In this document: one piece after another, positions 1-6,869 of the stretch
Layout: each line of letters begins with the position of its first letter
How positions within the stretch are numbered: position 1 is the first letter of the stretch
Assembly: GCA_023417975.1 (NCBI GenBank)
Contig: JAEZDX010000639.1
Span: 1 to 7,576, forward strand
Length of the DNA stretch: 7,576 nt
Source: Bacillota bacterium
GTDB taxonomy: Bacteria; Bacillota; Clostridia; Clostridiales; Clostridiaceae
Reading direction: 5' to 3'
Translations under genes and position numbers: made by a program
Notes under the pieces: model-generated
What the model saw: only the letters and a program-made list of their open reading frames with translations
Database searches by the model: none
Told to the model about the DNA's origin: nothing

Positions 1-2
1 AG

Positions 3-134
3 GTATTGCTGGATGGGCTCAGAACCGTTAACACGGCTAAAATACTATGGGGAACGCTTATGTCCGCAGGTTTAGCCATAATCGTAAATGGAGTTCTTAA
101 TGCAGTTGAAAAAAAGCTTGGCAAAGCATTTTGA
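3..134 (+). CDS. C-terminal fragment of a probable ABC transporter permease (5' end outside window)
   Basis: An open frame enters from the left edge and stops at TGA 132-134, giving the last 43 residues of a protein. The fragment has a hydrophobic stretch (ILWGTLMSAGLAIIV) and ends in a charged amphipathic tail (NAVEKKLGKAF). This pattern resembles the C-terminus of binding-protein-dependent permeases of the SsuC/TauC type, where a last membrane helix is followed by a short basic tail; that match is from memory of the family. Only the tail is visible, so another membrane protein is possible. It runs convergently to the exporter operon and is separated from it by a strong hairpin, so it probably belongs to a different transcription unit. 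Confidence 0.45.
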   Translation, partial: VLLDGLRTVNTAKILWGTLMSAGLAIIVNGVLNAVEKKLGKAF

Positions 135-142
135 TTTTATAC

Positions 143-181
143 TTAGGCCTGAAAGTCTACACAAAGGACTTTCAGGCCTAA
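143..181. terminator. Perfect 15-bp hairpin between convergent genes, possible bidirectional terminator
   Basis: Bases 143-157 (TTAGGCCTGAAAGTC) are perfectly complementary to 167-181, with a 9-base loop. It lies between the plus-strand stop at 134 and the minus-strand stop at 218, where a shared terminator is expected. Neither strand has a proper T-tract directly after the stem: the plus strand continues with A residues, and the minus strand continues with a mixed AT sequence. Classical Rho-independent termination is therefore not clearly supported; the hairpin could also protect 3' ends. Confidence 0.55.
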
Positions 182-217
182 AAAATTACGCTAATATATA
201 ATTGAATAATAAGCCTC

Positions 218-1987
218 TCAGCAGGCATCAGAATTGAGCTTTTTGGCTTCAAATTGGAGGTTAAATAAATTTTTGTATAGTTTACTGTTAAGTAAGAGCT
301 CAGAGTGAGTTCCATATTCTACAACCGTTCCGGCTTTTAGCACGTATATTCTGTCAGCATCGAATATAGTAGATAACCTGTGAGCAATTACAATGGTTGT
401 TCTGCCTTTCATTAATAATTTAAGAGCTTGTTGAATCATGTTCTCTGAATCCGAGTCTAATGCAGAAGTTGCTTCATCCAGAAGTAAGATAGGTGCATTT
501 TTGAGAAAAGCACGTGCAATGGCGATTCTCTGTTTCTGCCCACCAGAAAGCTTAACTCCTGCCTCGCCAACAATAGTATTATAGCCTTGAGGCAGCATCT
601 TAATAAAATCGTCTGCAAAGGCCATTTTTGCAGCGGATGTAATTTCTTCTATAGTTGGATTTTCTTTACCGTAACCTATATTTTCTGCTATACTTCCATT
701 AAAAATATAGGCTTCCTGTTCTACATAAGAAATCATATTGCGAATATGCTCTTTAGAAAAATGCCGCATATCTCTACCGGAAATTAATATATTGCCTTGG
801 TTAATATCATAGAATTTTAGCATTAGTTTAAATAGAGTACTTTTGCCGCTGCCGCTGGGGCCTACTAATGCAACCAATTCACCATGTTTAGCCTCAATAT
901 TAACTTTATTTAAGGTGAAGTTTCTCGCTTTATATGAAAAACAGAGGTCTTTGATTAACACGTTAAAATGGTGGTTGTCTGAAAGTGAAGGAATATTACC
1001 CAATGAAGCAGAATCGTGCTCGTATTCATTAGGCGCATCAAGTAAAGTAAAGACTCTCTCCGCACTGGCGTAAGATTTCTGAACATTTACTATATAAGTT
1101 CCTATAGCTTTGAACATAGTGTTGAATCCATTTCTTAATTGGATTACCGCTAAAACCGTACCTATAGATATTTCATTTAAGTAGGCTAAATAACAGCCAA
1201 TAGCGAATATGCCTATAAAACTCAAGGTTCCAAGCATACAGTTTATACCCGTTAATAAAATTTGAATTTTGTTTAGCTCCATTGACTTTGTATATATATC
1301 TTTATTTGTCTTTTCATAATTTTTTTTCATCTCTTCATTAACAGCATACAGCTTTATCATTTCAAAACCATCAAGGATATTGGAAAAGGTCTTTACGGAA
1401 TCCGCATTTGCCTCTTGTATTTCCTTGTTAAAGCTTTTTATCTTGTCGGAAAAGACATTGTTTATTAATACTGTGACCATTCCTACAAATATGGAAAGCA
1501 GGGCCAATTTCCAACTGAGGCTAAATAGAAGTATGCCTGATCCGATTCCCGATATGAAGGCTGAAAATAAATCGCAAAGCCTATCCCCAAAGAAGCTTTT
1601 TACTTCATCCATATCATTATTAAATCTTGAAATGAAATCTCCGCTCTGATTTTCTTCATAATAATTTAATGACATTTTTTGAATATGATTATACAGTTTC
1701 TTTTTCAATGTAACAGTGGCAGTTTTATAAATGCTTTCAAAAAAGTATTTTAGAAATGGATTTATTATAAGCAGTGCCAAAATTCCAACAATCATTAGAA
1801 TAATGCTGTTGTTTAAGGTCATTTCATTATTGTTTAATGCAGAATCTGTGGCAAACTTTAGCCCATATCCCGCAATAACATTAAACAAAAACATAAAAGA
1901 ACTGGTTCCTATTAACGCTGTAAAATATAGAGCGCCTTTTCCTTTTAGCAAAGAAAAGAGCTTTATTTTTATTAATTTGTTTTTCAA
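218..1987 (-). CDS. ABC exporter half-transporter (membrane domain fused to ATPase), second of a pair
   Basis: This 589-residue protein has the usual length and layout of a single-chain ABC export half-molecule. A six-helix membrane domain occupies about residues 15-310 and the ATPase about 340-580. The ATPase has an aromatic A-loop Tyr352, Walker A GPSGSGKST at 376-384, Q-loop Gln424, signature LSGGQ at 480-484, Walker B ILLLDE with catalytic Glu505, D-loop SALD at 508-511 and switch His536, so it looks fully active. There is no N-terminal C39 peptidase domain, so it should export an already cleaved substrate or a drug-like molecule. The start is TTG at 1985-1987, chosen because GAGGAGGTG lies 5 bases upstream. 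It begins 36 bases after the stop of the other half-transporter, in one operon. A dimer with that partner and export of the peptide made by the divergent genes are inferred; two homodimers, or a general multidrug exporter, cannot be excluded. Confidence 0.95.
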   Translation of the reverse strand: MKNKLIKIKLFSLLKGKGALYFTALIGTSSFMFLFNVIAGYGLKFATDSALNNNEMTLNNSIILMIVGILALLIINPFLKYFFESIYKTATVTLKKKLYNHIQKMSLNYYEENQSGDFISRFNNDMDEVKSFFGDRLCDLFSAFISGIGSGILLFSLSWKLALLSIFVGMVTVLINNVFSDKIKSFNKEIQEANADSVKTFSNILDGFEMIKLYAVNEEMKKNYEKTNKDIYTKSMELNKIQILLTGINCMLGTLSFIGIFAIGCYLAYLNEISIGTVLAVIQLRNGFNTMFKAIGTYIVNVQKSYASAERVFTLLDAPNEYEHDSASLGNIPSLSDNHHFNVLIKDLCFSYKARNFTLNKVNIEAKHGELVALVGPSGSGKSTLFKLMLKFYDINQGNILISGRDMRHFSKEHIRNMISYVEQEAYIFNGSIAENIGYGKENPTIEEITSAAKMAFADDFIKMLPQGYNTIVGEAGVKLSGGQKQRIAIARAFLKNAPILLLDEATSALDSDSENMIQQALKLLMKGRTTIVIAHRLSTIFDADRIYVLKAGTVVEYGTHSELLLNSKLYKNLFNLQFEAKKLNSDAC

Positions 1988-1992
1988 ATCGA

Positions 1993-2001
1993 CACCTCCT
2001 C
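1993..2001 (-). promoter_or_regulatory. Strong ribosome binding site deciding a TTG start
   Basis: On the minus strand this reads GAGGAGGTG, an extended match to the 16S anti-Shine-Dalgarno. AGGAGG ends 7 bases before the TTG at 1985-1987. No ATG is similarly placed, so the TTG start of the downstream half-transporter is well supported. Confidence 0.85.
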
Positions 2002-2023
2002 AAGTATAGATATAATTCAATGC

Positions 2024-3760
2024 TTAAACACAATATTGTTTATAAAACAAGCTCTTATAGATTTCACAGTGATTTATAAGCTCCTCATGGGTACCGGCAG
2101 CTTGTATTTCACCGGAATCCATCACTAATATTTTAGATACATTTTTAATAGTAGATAACCTATGGGCTACTATTATGACCGTATGCTTGTTCGCTAAATT
2201 TTTGATTGCTTCATTTATTAGAAATTCATTTTCTGCGTCTAAGGCTGATGTAGGTTCATCGAAAAGTATTATGGGAGAATCTTTAAGAATAGCTCTTGCG
2301 ATACAAATACGTTGTTTCTGGCCTCCGGATAACATTAATGCATGTTCGTCAACAATGGTGTTGTAGCCATTAGGCAGTGATATTATAAAATCATGTATAT
2401 TAGCTGCTTTAGCTGAATTTATTACGTCTTCTTCAGAAGAATTCATGTTTCCGTATAATATGTTTTTATATATACTGTCTGGATATATATAGGCATCTTG
2501 TGAAACAATTGAAATTAAGTTTCTTATGTTTTTAATATTCCAGTCTTCTAAGCTATGACCAAATATTTTTACGGTACCTTTTTGAGGAATATATATTCCC
2601 GAGATAAGCTTTAATAAAGTGGATTTACCGCAGCCGCTTTTACCAACTAGAGCTATTAACTCATTATTATTGATCTGTATTGAAAGGTTATTTAAAACAT
2701 TTGCTCCGTTTTCATATGCGAAAGTTAAATTTTTGATAAGTACTGCTTCAGTTAAATGAGGCTTAGCTAAAATATGCCCTTCCGTCCGTTCTTCAGGCTC
2801 ATTTAATATCTCTTCTATACGAGTAAGGGATGCTTTGCTTGAATTTATACTGCTTAATATTCCCGGTATTACCATAACAGGGCCAAGAACATAATTTTGC
2901 AGCTGTACTATTGCCAGAATCGAACCTATAGTAATAGCATTGTTTAGCAGAAGGTAGTTACCGAAGCCTAATGAAAGCAAGGTAGGTATAACCCTCATAC
3001 CAAAGGATAAAGGCTGAATTAAGGAATTAATTTTTGTAAGCTTGAGTTCTTTAGATAAAGTTTTATCCGCAGCCGCTGTATACTTAGCATGCATGAGGTT
3101 TTCCAGTAAAAATGCTTTTAGTGCAGCGATACCGCCAAGATTATTTGCCACAAGTGAGTTTTCAAAGGACAGTGCTTCATTACGTTCTTTTGTGTATCCG
3201 TATATAGGCTTTGTAATCTTAACTGAGATGAAAATAAAAATGGGACTTATTACTAGACAAAACAGAGTTAGCTTCCAACTAAGATAAAGCATGTAGCAAA
3301 GAGAGAATATAAACATGAGGGGCTGCTTTATAATATCAAATACCGTTGAAGAGAAGAAGGCTTTTAAATTGTTTAAATCATTAATATATCTTGATTGAAT
3401 ATCACCATTTTTTTGAGATTCCATATATTTTATCGGCAAATTTAATATGTGAGACACAAATTCATTTCTTATATTGTAAATTATAGTTTCTTGAAATTTT
3501 ACAGTTGAATATTTTAGAACCATTTCTACATACGCTTCCAAAACAAAAAATAATGCTGCTAATGAAATAAAGAATAACAGACTTTTATAGTTATAAGTTT
3601 GAGCGCTATCAAGCAGCTTTTTTATAATATAGCACCAGCCAAGCGTTATAAGGCTAATTATTATACTAAAAATGGATGAAACTGCAAACCAAAGCCTGCA
3701 TTCTCCGATGTAAGTCAGAAGATGCATAAAACCACCGGTTTTAAACTTATAATTAATCAC
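2024..3760 (-). CDS. ABC exporter half-transporter (membrane domain fused to ATPase), first of a pair
   Basis: This 578-residue ABC export half-molecule has membrane helices over about residues 20-310 and an ATPase domain over about 338-575. Visible motifs are A-loop Tyr349, Walker A GKSGCGKST at 373-381, Q-loop Gln421, signature LSGGQ at 477-481, Walker B IILFDE with Glu502, SALD at 505-508 and His533. All catalytic residues are present, so if it pairs with the following half-transporter both ATP sites should be canonical, unlike asymmetric heterodimers with one dead site. There is no peptidase or substrate-binding domain. The start is GTG at 3758-3760, because a G-rich Shine-Dalgarno lies 6 bases upstream; the ATG at residue 12 has a poor site. 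It starts 11 bases after the regulator stop, so the two are probably translationally coupled. The likely role is export of, or immunity to, the cluster peptide (inference from position). Confidence 0.94.
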   Translation of the reverse strand: MINYKFKTGGFMHLLTYIGECRLWFAVSSIFSIIISLITLGWCYIIKKLLDSAQTYNYKSLLFFISLAALFFVLEAYVEMVLKYSTVKFQETIIYNIRNEFVSHILNLPIKYMESQKNGDIQSRYINDLNNLKAFFSSTVFDIIKQPLMFIFSLCYMLYLSWKLTLFCLVISPIFIFISVKITKPIYGYTKERNEALSFENSLVANNLGGIAALKAFLLENLMHAKYTAAADKTLSKELKLTKINSLIQPLSFGMRVIPTLLSLGFGNYLLLNNAITIGSILAIVQLQNYVLGPVMVIPGILSSINSSKASLTRIEEILNEPEERTEGHILAKPHLTEAVLIKNLTFAYENGANVLNNLSIQINNNELIALVGKSGCGKSTLLKLISGIYIPQKGTVKIFGHSLEDWNIKNIRNLISIVSQDAYIYPDSIYKNILYGNMNSSEEDVINSAKAANIHDFIISLPNGYNTIVDEHALMLSGGQKQRICIARAILKDSPIILFDEPTSALDAENEFLINEAIKNLANKHTVIIVAHRLSTIKNVSKILVMDSGEIQAAGTHEELINHCEIYKSLFYKQYCV

Positions 3761-3764
3761 TTAT

Positions 3765-3773
3765 ATCCCCCCT
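3765..3773 (-). promoter_or_regulatory. Unusual G-rich ribosome binding site overlapping the regulator stop codon
   Basis: On the minus strand the regulator ends in TAG, whose G begins a run of six G (3767-3772), followed by ATATAA and the GTG start at 3760. AGGGGGG is a non-standard but plausible Shine-Dalgarno. Because it is embedded in the end of the upstream frame, ribosomes finishing the regulator would be well placed to start the exporter. Confidence 0.6.
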
Positions 3774-4824
3774 AAGAATCAATTTCAAAAGTTTTTTGCA
3801 GAAATTTTATGCAGCTTTTCAAGGTTTTTTTATTTAAATTATAGTAAGTCTTTCTTCCATCCTGTTTCTCAATAAGAACAAGATTGGAAGTAAGTAAAAA
3901 ATTCATATGATAGGAAACGGTAGCCATACTTATCTCAAGCTTATTTGCCAGCTCTTGAGCATATAAACCTTCATTAAGCAATAATTTTAAAATTTGAAAT
4001 CTGGAATTATCACAAAGATTTTTGTATATATTTAAGTTTTCTTCTAACTCACCCTCTCCGCTCAAATGCTTCATAACGTTAGAAAACTCTATTCCTATAA
4101 ATAAGTTGGCTCTATCTCCCTTTGGAGAACCTTGAAGACTATAACAGTTAATAAAGCCGGTGCTCAAGTATATGTCAGGGAGATTATCAAAGTTGAACAC
4201 ATTACCTGTATATTCTTTTAAGAACTCAATTCCTTTCATGCTTATTTGCTTTTCTATGAAAGCATCGAATTCTTCAATAATTTGGTAGTTTTGTTCCAGT
4301 ACTTGATCAAAAATTTTTATATAAGCATCCAATTGGTTAATAAGATTTTCAATATATAAAGCTATGTTATTTATAAAATTAAGAAGCTTCCATTTTGATT
4401 CTGCTGAAAAGTTCTGGGAATCAATTAATTTTATTAAGTCCTTATCACTAGCTAATACAGCTTCTATTCCACTCACAGAGAAATTGCCGTTACTTAGCAA
4501 AGATTCACATATTTTAAATTTAACAGCTTCATGAGAGATATTCTTTAGATAGTTTAAAAGATTTGATTTATCCTTTATTGTCCACATATCGTTTGAATTA
4601 AAAAGATAGTCTATTACGGAAATATCATTACTAAAAAAAATATCAGTATACTTCCAATCGAAATTGCTTTTTTCAGATAGATATTTTAGTGTACTTTCAA
4701 CATATCTATTTGATTCAACGCCCAATTCATCTATAAATTCTTGAAAACTGTTATTATAGATAAATTTCAGACTGTTAATTAAATCCATAATTCTTCCAGG
4801 TCTTCTATCAAAAACAATATTCAT
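3772..4824 (-). CDS. ArsR-type winged-helix transcriptional regulator with a long N-terminal domain
   Basis: The protein has 350 residues from the preferred ATG. An ArsR/SmtB-like winged helix-turn-helix occupies about 268-335: LCDNSRFQILKLLL is the first helix, YAQELANKLEISMATVSYHMNFL spans the helix-turn-helix with the recognition helix near 299-310, and the Lys-Gln-Asp-Gly-Arg-Lys turn forms the wing. The canonical metal-binding motif ELCVCDL is absent (only one nearby Cys), so metal sensing is unlikely. Residues 1-260 are a long, mostly helical domain that I do not recognise, probably for ligand sensing or dimerisation; ordinary ArsR proteins are only about 100 residues. A GTG start at 4836 would add four residues, but it lies inside the Shine-Dalgarno GGGGTGG, which is 8 bases from the ATG at 4822-4824. 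It is first in the operon with two exporters and likely represses that operon, and perhaps the divergent one. The effector is unknown; the mature peptide is one guess. Confidence 0.88.
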   Translation of the reverse strand: MNIVFDRRPGRIMDLINSLKFIYNNSFQEFIDELGVESNRYVESTLKYLSEKSNFDWKYTDIFFSNDISVIDYLFNSNDMWTIKDKSNLLNYLKNISHEAVKFKICESLLSNGNFSVSGIEAVLASDKDLIKLIDSQNFSAESKWKLLNFINNIALYIENLINQLDAYIKIFDQVLEQNYQIIEEFDAFIEKQISMKGIEFLKEYTGNVFNFDNLPDIYLSTGFINCYSLQGSPKGDRANLFIGIEFSNVMKHLSGEGELEENLNIYKNLCDNSRFQILKLLLNEGLYAQELANKLEISMATVSYHMNFLLTSNLVLIEKQDGRKTYYNLNKKTLKSCIKFLQKTFEIDS

Positions 4825-4830
4825 TTTATA

Positions 4831-4839
4831 CACCACCCC
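4831..4839 (-). promoter_or_regulatory. Ribosome binding site deciding the regulator start
   Basis: The minus strand reads GGGGTGGTG followed by TATAAA and ATG at 4824. The GG pair at 4833-4834 lies 8 bases before the ATG. The alternative in-frame GTG codons at 4836 and 4833 are themselves part of this site and lack one of their own, favouring the ATG. Confidence 0.65.
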
Positions 4840-4934
4840 ATATTAATTGAGATTAAACTTATAAAACATGCAATTATACAGCTAGTAGCAAGATACAATT
4901 AATATATATGAAATTTAGATGATTATATTAATAT

Positions 4935-4943
4935 ATCTTAGAT
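4935..4943. promoter_or_regulatory. Second candidate operator copy (ATCTTAGAT)
   Basis: This palindrome has 4-base arms around a central T and shares ATCTTAGATG with the main operator, with the centres 29 bases apart. It falls just downstream of the expected start site of the minus-strand transcript (about 4947). A weaker half-site, TTTAGATGA, lies at 4914-4922. Confidence 0.45.
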
Positions 4944-4953
4944 GTTTATCTTT

Positions 4954-4981
4954 ATTATACTTCATCTTAGATGAATGTCAA
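4954..4981 (-). promoter_or_regulatory. Consensus promoter of the regulator-exporter operon
   Basis: On the minus strand, TTGACA (4976-4981) is followed by a 16-base spacer and TATAAT (4954-4959). Both hexamers are perfect sigma-A consensus. Transcription should begin near 4947, giving a leader of about 120 bases before the regulator ATG. The spacer is almost wholly occupied by a 15-bp palindrome, so this strong promoter is probably kept off by a bound repressor. Confidence 0.85.
4961..4975. promoter_or_regulatory. Perfect 15-bp palindrome, likely operator for the ArsR-type regulator
   Basis: TTCATCT and AGATGAA are perfect inverted arms around a single central T. The site fills 15 of the 16 spacer bases between the -35 and -10 of the regulator-exporter promoter, so binding would block RNA polymerase directly. 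Assignment to the adjacent ArsR-type protein is inferred from adjacency; such repressors typically bind inverted repeats over their own promoters. Confidence 0.75.
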
Positions 4982-5001
4982 ATATAAATTTACATGAATG
5001 T

Positions 5002-5030
5002 TTGACATATCCAAAAGAGAGATATATAAT
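5002..5030 (+). promoter_or_regulatory. Consensus promoter of the maturase operon
   Basis: TTGACA (5002-5007), a 17-base spacer and TATAAT (5025-5030) form a perfect sigma-A type promoter. Transcription should start near 5037, about 90 bases before the maturase ATG. Unlike the divergent promoter, its spacer carries no palindrome; the nearest candidate operator lies about 60-75 bases upstream of the start site. Confidence 0.85.
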
Positions 5031-5040
5031 AAAGTAAATG

Positions 5041-5052
5041 GTAAATATTTAC
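5041..5052. repeat. 12-bp palindrome just downstream of the plus-strand start site
   Basis: GTAAATATTTAC is a perfect palindrome at about +5 to +16 of the predicted maturase transcript, preceded directly by another GTAAATG (5034-5040). It could be an operator or a short RNA stem. In DNA this AT-rich it may also be chance. Confidence 0.35.
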
Positions 5053-5125
5053 AGTTTATATGAATTTGAGTGTATTTATAAGTTGAAGAAAAAAATAAAT
5101 TATTTGTAGATTGGAGGAAATTTAT

Positions 5126-6478
5126 ATGACAGAAAAGTATTATAAATCTTCAATATATAACCTTCTAACGGATTCTTTAACTGGAGATTTATTAATTCTA
5201 AATACTTTTTCAGGTAAGCTGGTAAGAATACAAAGTCATAAGGCAGATATAGTATCGGAGTATCTTTCAAGAGATAAGGCCTTAGAAAGTGAATCGGAAG
5301 ATTTTCAAATGCTAAAAGATACAGGGTTAATTGTAGAAGAAGATACCAATGAAAAAGAGCTTGTGGATTTTCAATATAATAAAATAATTTATTCTAAAGA
5401 TACTTTGGAAATAACTATCATTCCTACAGATGCATGCAATTTTAATTGTGTATATTGCTATCAACATGAGCCCTACCATTTCATGTCCGAAGAAACTGAA
5501 TCAGCTGTAATACAATTTATAGAAAAGAATGTAAAGGCATATAAAAAACTATACATCAGCTGGTTTGGCGGAGAACCGTTACTAGCAAAAAATACAGTGA
5601 TTAGGCTTATGCAAAAAATCAAAGAAATTTGCAGATGCTGTGGAGTGGCACTAGTTAGCAGAATAACTACTAATGGCTATGAGTTGGATTACGCAACCTT
5701 TCAAAGCTTGGTTTCGAACAGAGTATTATATTATCAAATTACATTAGATGGAATAAAAGAGATTCATGATATTCAGCGGCCCCATAAAAATGGAAAAGGC
5801 TCTTTCGACAAGATTTTAAACAATCTGAAAGAGATTCGAGATAACAGTTCCTCAAATAGGTTTCAGATAAGTATTCGTATGAACATTTCTCAAAAAGTAT
5901 TGCCATACATGGATGAATTTATAGAACTTATAAATAAGGAATTCAGTAACGATAATAGATTCTCAATGATATGGGAATGGGTACGTGACTGGGGAGGAAC
6001 TAAAATCTCGGATGTGAAGCATGAGCTTTTAGGCGGCCCTGCTGCTTACTTGAAATGGATTGATGAAGCAACGAAAAGAGGAATAAAATCCACTGATTAT
6101 TTTTCCTATAAGTTGGGATCTTTACAATGTGAGGCATGCAAGGCTAATGGATTTGTTATTAACTATGATGGAACAATTAATAAATGCTCACTTGCATTAT
6201 ATGGTGAAAATAAGAATGCTGATTTAAATCATATTGGAAATATAGATTCAAAAGGAAATGCTCATATTGATGAAAAAAAACTGGCGAAATGGGTTGTGCG
6301 AAGAGAAAAACTTGAAGGGTGCGCAGAATGTGCATGTTATCCGTTCTGCATGGGAGTAAGCTGTCCATATTCAGTAAAGATAAAAAATGAAGATAGATGT
6401 GATAGGGAAAAAAAATATGCTTTACTTATGCATCTTATGATAAATAAAGATAAACAAAATCTTTCAATTATTATTTAA
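5126..6478 (+). CDS. Radical SAM/SPASM peptide maturase (CcpM-like)
   Basis: The protein has 450 residues. An N-terminal domain (1-90) precedes the radical SAM barrel. The barrel carries CxxxCxxC at Cys104/108/111 in TDACNFNCVYCYQ, which binds the catalytic 4Fe-4S cluster, and GGEP at 148-151, which contacts S-adenosylmethionine. A C-terminal SPASM region from about 335 has cysteines 335, 338, 354, 399, 402, 404, 408, 413 and 425, enough for two auxiliary iron-sulfur clusters. This is the layout of enzymes that build thioether or carbon-carbon cross-links in ribosomal peptides in the cytoplasm. The ATG at 5126 is chosen because GGAGG (5113-5117) lies 8 bases upstream; the in-frame TTG at 5111 overlaps that site. 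The neighbouring carrier-like gene and Cys-ending peptides suggest the clostridial Cys-rich peptide maturase family CcpM (TIGR04068 by memory, unchecked). The substrate is presumably the twin 27-residue peptide; the bond formed is unknown. Confidence 0.9.
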   Translation: MTEKYYKSSIYNLLTDSLTGDLLILNTFSGKLVRIQSHKADIVSEYLSRDKALESESEDFQMLKDTGLIVEEDTNEKELVDFQYNKIIYSKDTLEITIIPTDACNFNCVYCYQHEPYHFMSEETESAVIQFIEKNVKAYKKLYISWFGGEPLLAKNTVIRLMQKIKEICRCCGVALVSRITTNGYELDYATFQSLVSNRVLYYQITLDGIKEIHDIQRPHKNGKGSFDKILNNLKEIRDNSSSNRFQISIRMNISQKVLPYMDEFIELINKEFSNDNRFSMIWEWVRDWGGTKISDVKHELLGGPAAYLKWIDEATKRGIKSTDYFSYKLGSLQCEACKANGFVINYDGTINKCSLALYGENKNADLNHIGNIDSKGNAHIDEKKLAKWVVRREKLEGCAECACYPFCMGVSCPYSVKIKNEDRCDREKKYALLMHLMINKDKQNLSIII

Positions 6479-6492
6479 AGGAGTGAGCTACC

Positions 6493-6714
6493 TTGATGAT
6501 TAGAGAGCGGTTATTTGAACTATTTAAGGAAAACGGAATTGATATTTCAGAGGATGAATTAAATCTGGAGCTGCCAATGGATTCTCTTCAATTTATATCG
6601 CTTATTGTAAGTATTGAAGAAGCGTTTTCCATTACCATAGAAGATGAATATTTAAAAAAGGATAAGATTAAAAGCTTTTTAAATTTAGAAGAAATAATAC
6701 TTCAGCATACTTAA
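6493..6714 (+). CDS. Acyl-carrier-like protein of the peptide maturation system
   Basis: This small acidic protein of 73 residues, including a TTG-coded first Met, has the size and helical pattern of an acyl carrier protein. The motif PMDSLQFISLIVSIEEAF at 28-45 matches the carrier DSL motif, and Ser31 is the position that takes phosphopantetheine. It lies 14 bases after the maturase stop, so the two are co-transcribed. The start is either TTG 6493 or ATG 6496; GGAG at 6480-6483 is 9 bases from the TTG and 12 from the ATG, so they differ by one residue and I cannot settle it. I recall a family described as peptide maturation system acyl carrier-related protein (TIGR04069, unchecked) found beside such maturases. 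Its role there is not known to me. No acyltransferase, adenylation domain or phosphopantetheinyl transferase is in the window. Confidence 0.85.
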   Translation: MMIRERLFELFKENGIDISEDELNLELPMDSLQFISLIVSIEEAFSITIEDEYLKKDKIKSFLNLEEIILQHT

Positions 6715-6740
6715 AAGTGCATTTGAGCTGAAAGGTATTT

Positions 6741-6787
6741 TGCTGCACCTTACCCTCACTTAATTTTAATTGTGTGGTGAAGCAGCA
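6741..6787 (+). other. Imperfect stem-loop between the carrier-like gene and first peptide gene
   Basis: TGCTGCACC (6741-6749) can pair with GGT (6776-6778) and GCAGCA (6782-6787), with a three-base bulge. There is no T-tract, so it is unlikely to be a terminator. It could be an RNA processing or stabilising element, which would help separate precursor mRNA levels from the enzymes, or it may be incidental. Confidence 0.3.
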
Positions 6788-6869
6788 TATTCATATATAT
6801 CAATGGTATCGGCAAAGCATATTGAATTTATCTTTGAGGATACCTATGAAAAGAATGGAGGTGAAAAGG

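Larger units (their letters stand above)
4825..5125. promoter_or_regulatory. Divergent intergenic region with back-to-back promoters
   Basis: About 300 bases of very AT-rich DNA lie between the regulator and the maturase gene. It contains one consensus promoter in each direction with only 20 bases between the two -35 boxes, several copies of TAGATG (4916, 4939 and 4968) and two palindromes. Each transcript has a leader of roughly 90-125 bases. I see no tRNA, recognisable riboswitch or small gene in it. Confidence 0.8.

Noticed and set aside
843..1073. Plus-strand open frame opposite the exporter ATPase domain
   Set aside because: It is antisense to conserved Walker A and surrounding coding sequence, lacks a ribosome site and has no recognisable domain; it is a shadow of the real gene.
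1380..2009. Further plus-strand open frames (1380-1649 and 1731-2009)
   Set aside because: Both lie antisense to the membrane domain of the ABC exporter, with no promoter, ribosome site or protein features of their own.
2175..3287. Plus-strand open frames at 2175-2366 and 3042-3287
   Set aside because: These are antisense shadows within the other half-transporter; the minus-strand frame carries all the family motifs.
4898..4936. Direct repeat ATTAATATAT at 4898 and 4927
   Set aside because: It is very low-complexity AT sequence, and its position relative to the TAGATG sites is not conserved between the two copies, so chance is likely.
6177..6368. Minus-strand open frame within the maturase SPASM region
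   Set aside because: It is antisense to conserved cysteine codons of the radical SAM enzyme and has no start signals.
6770..6799. Possible internal promoter (TTGTGT followed by an ATATAT/TATATA stretch) ahead of precursor copy 1
   Set aside because: Both boxes are weak and AT-rich stretches are common here; a separate promoter for the precursors cannot be supported from sequence alone.
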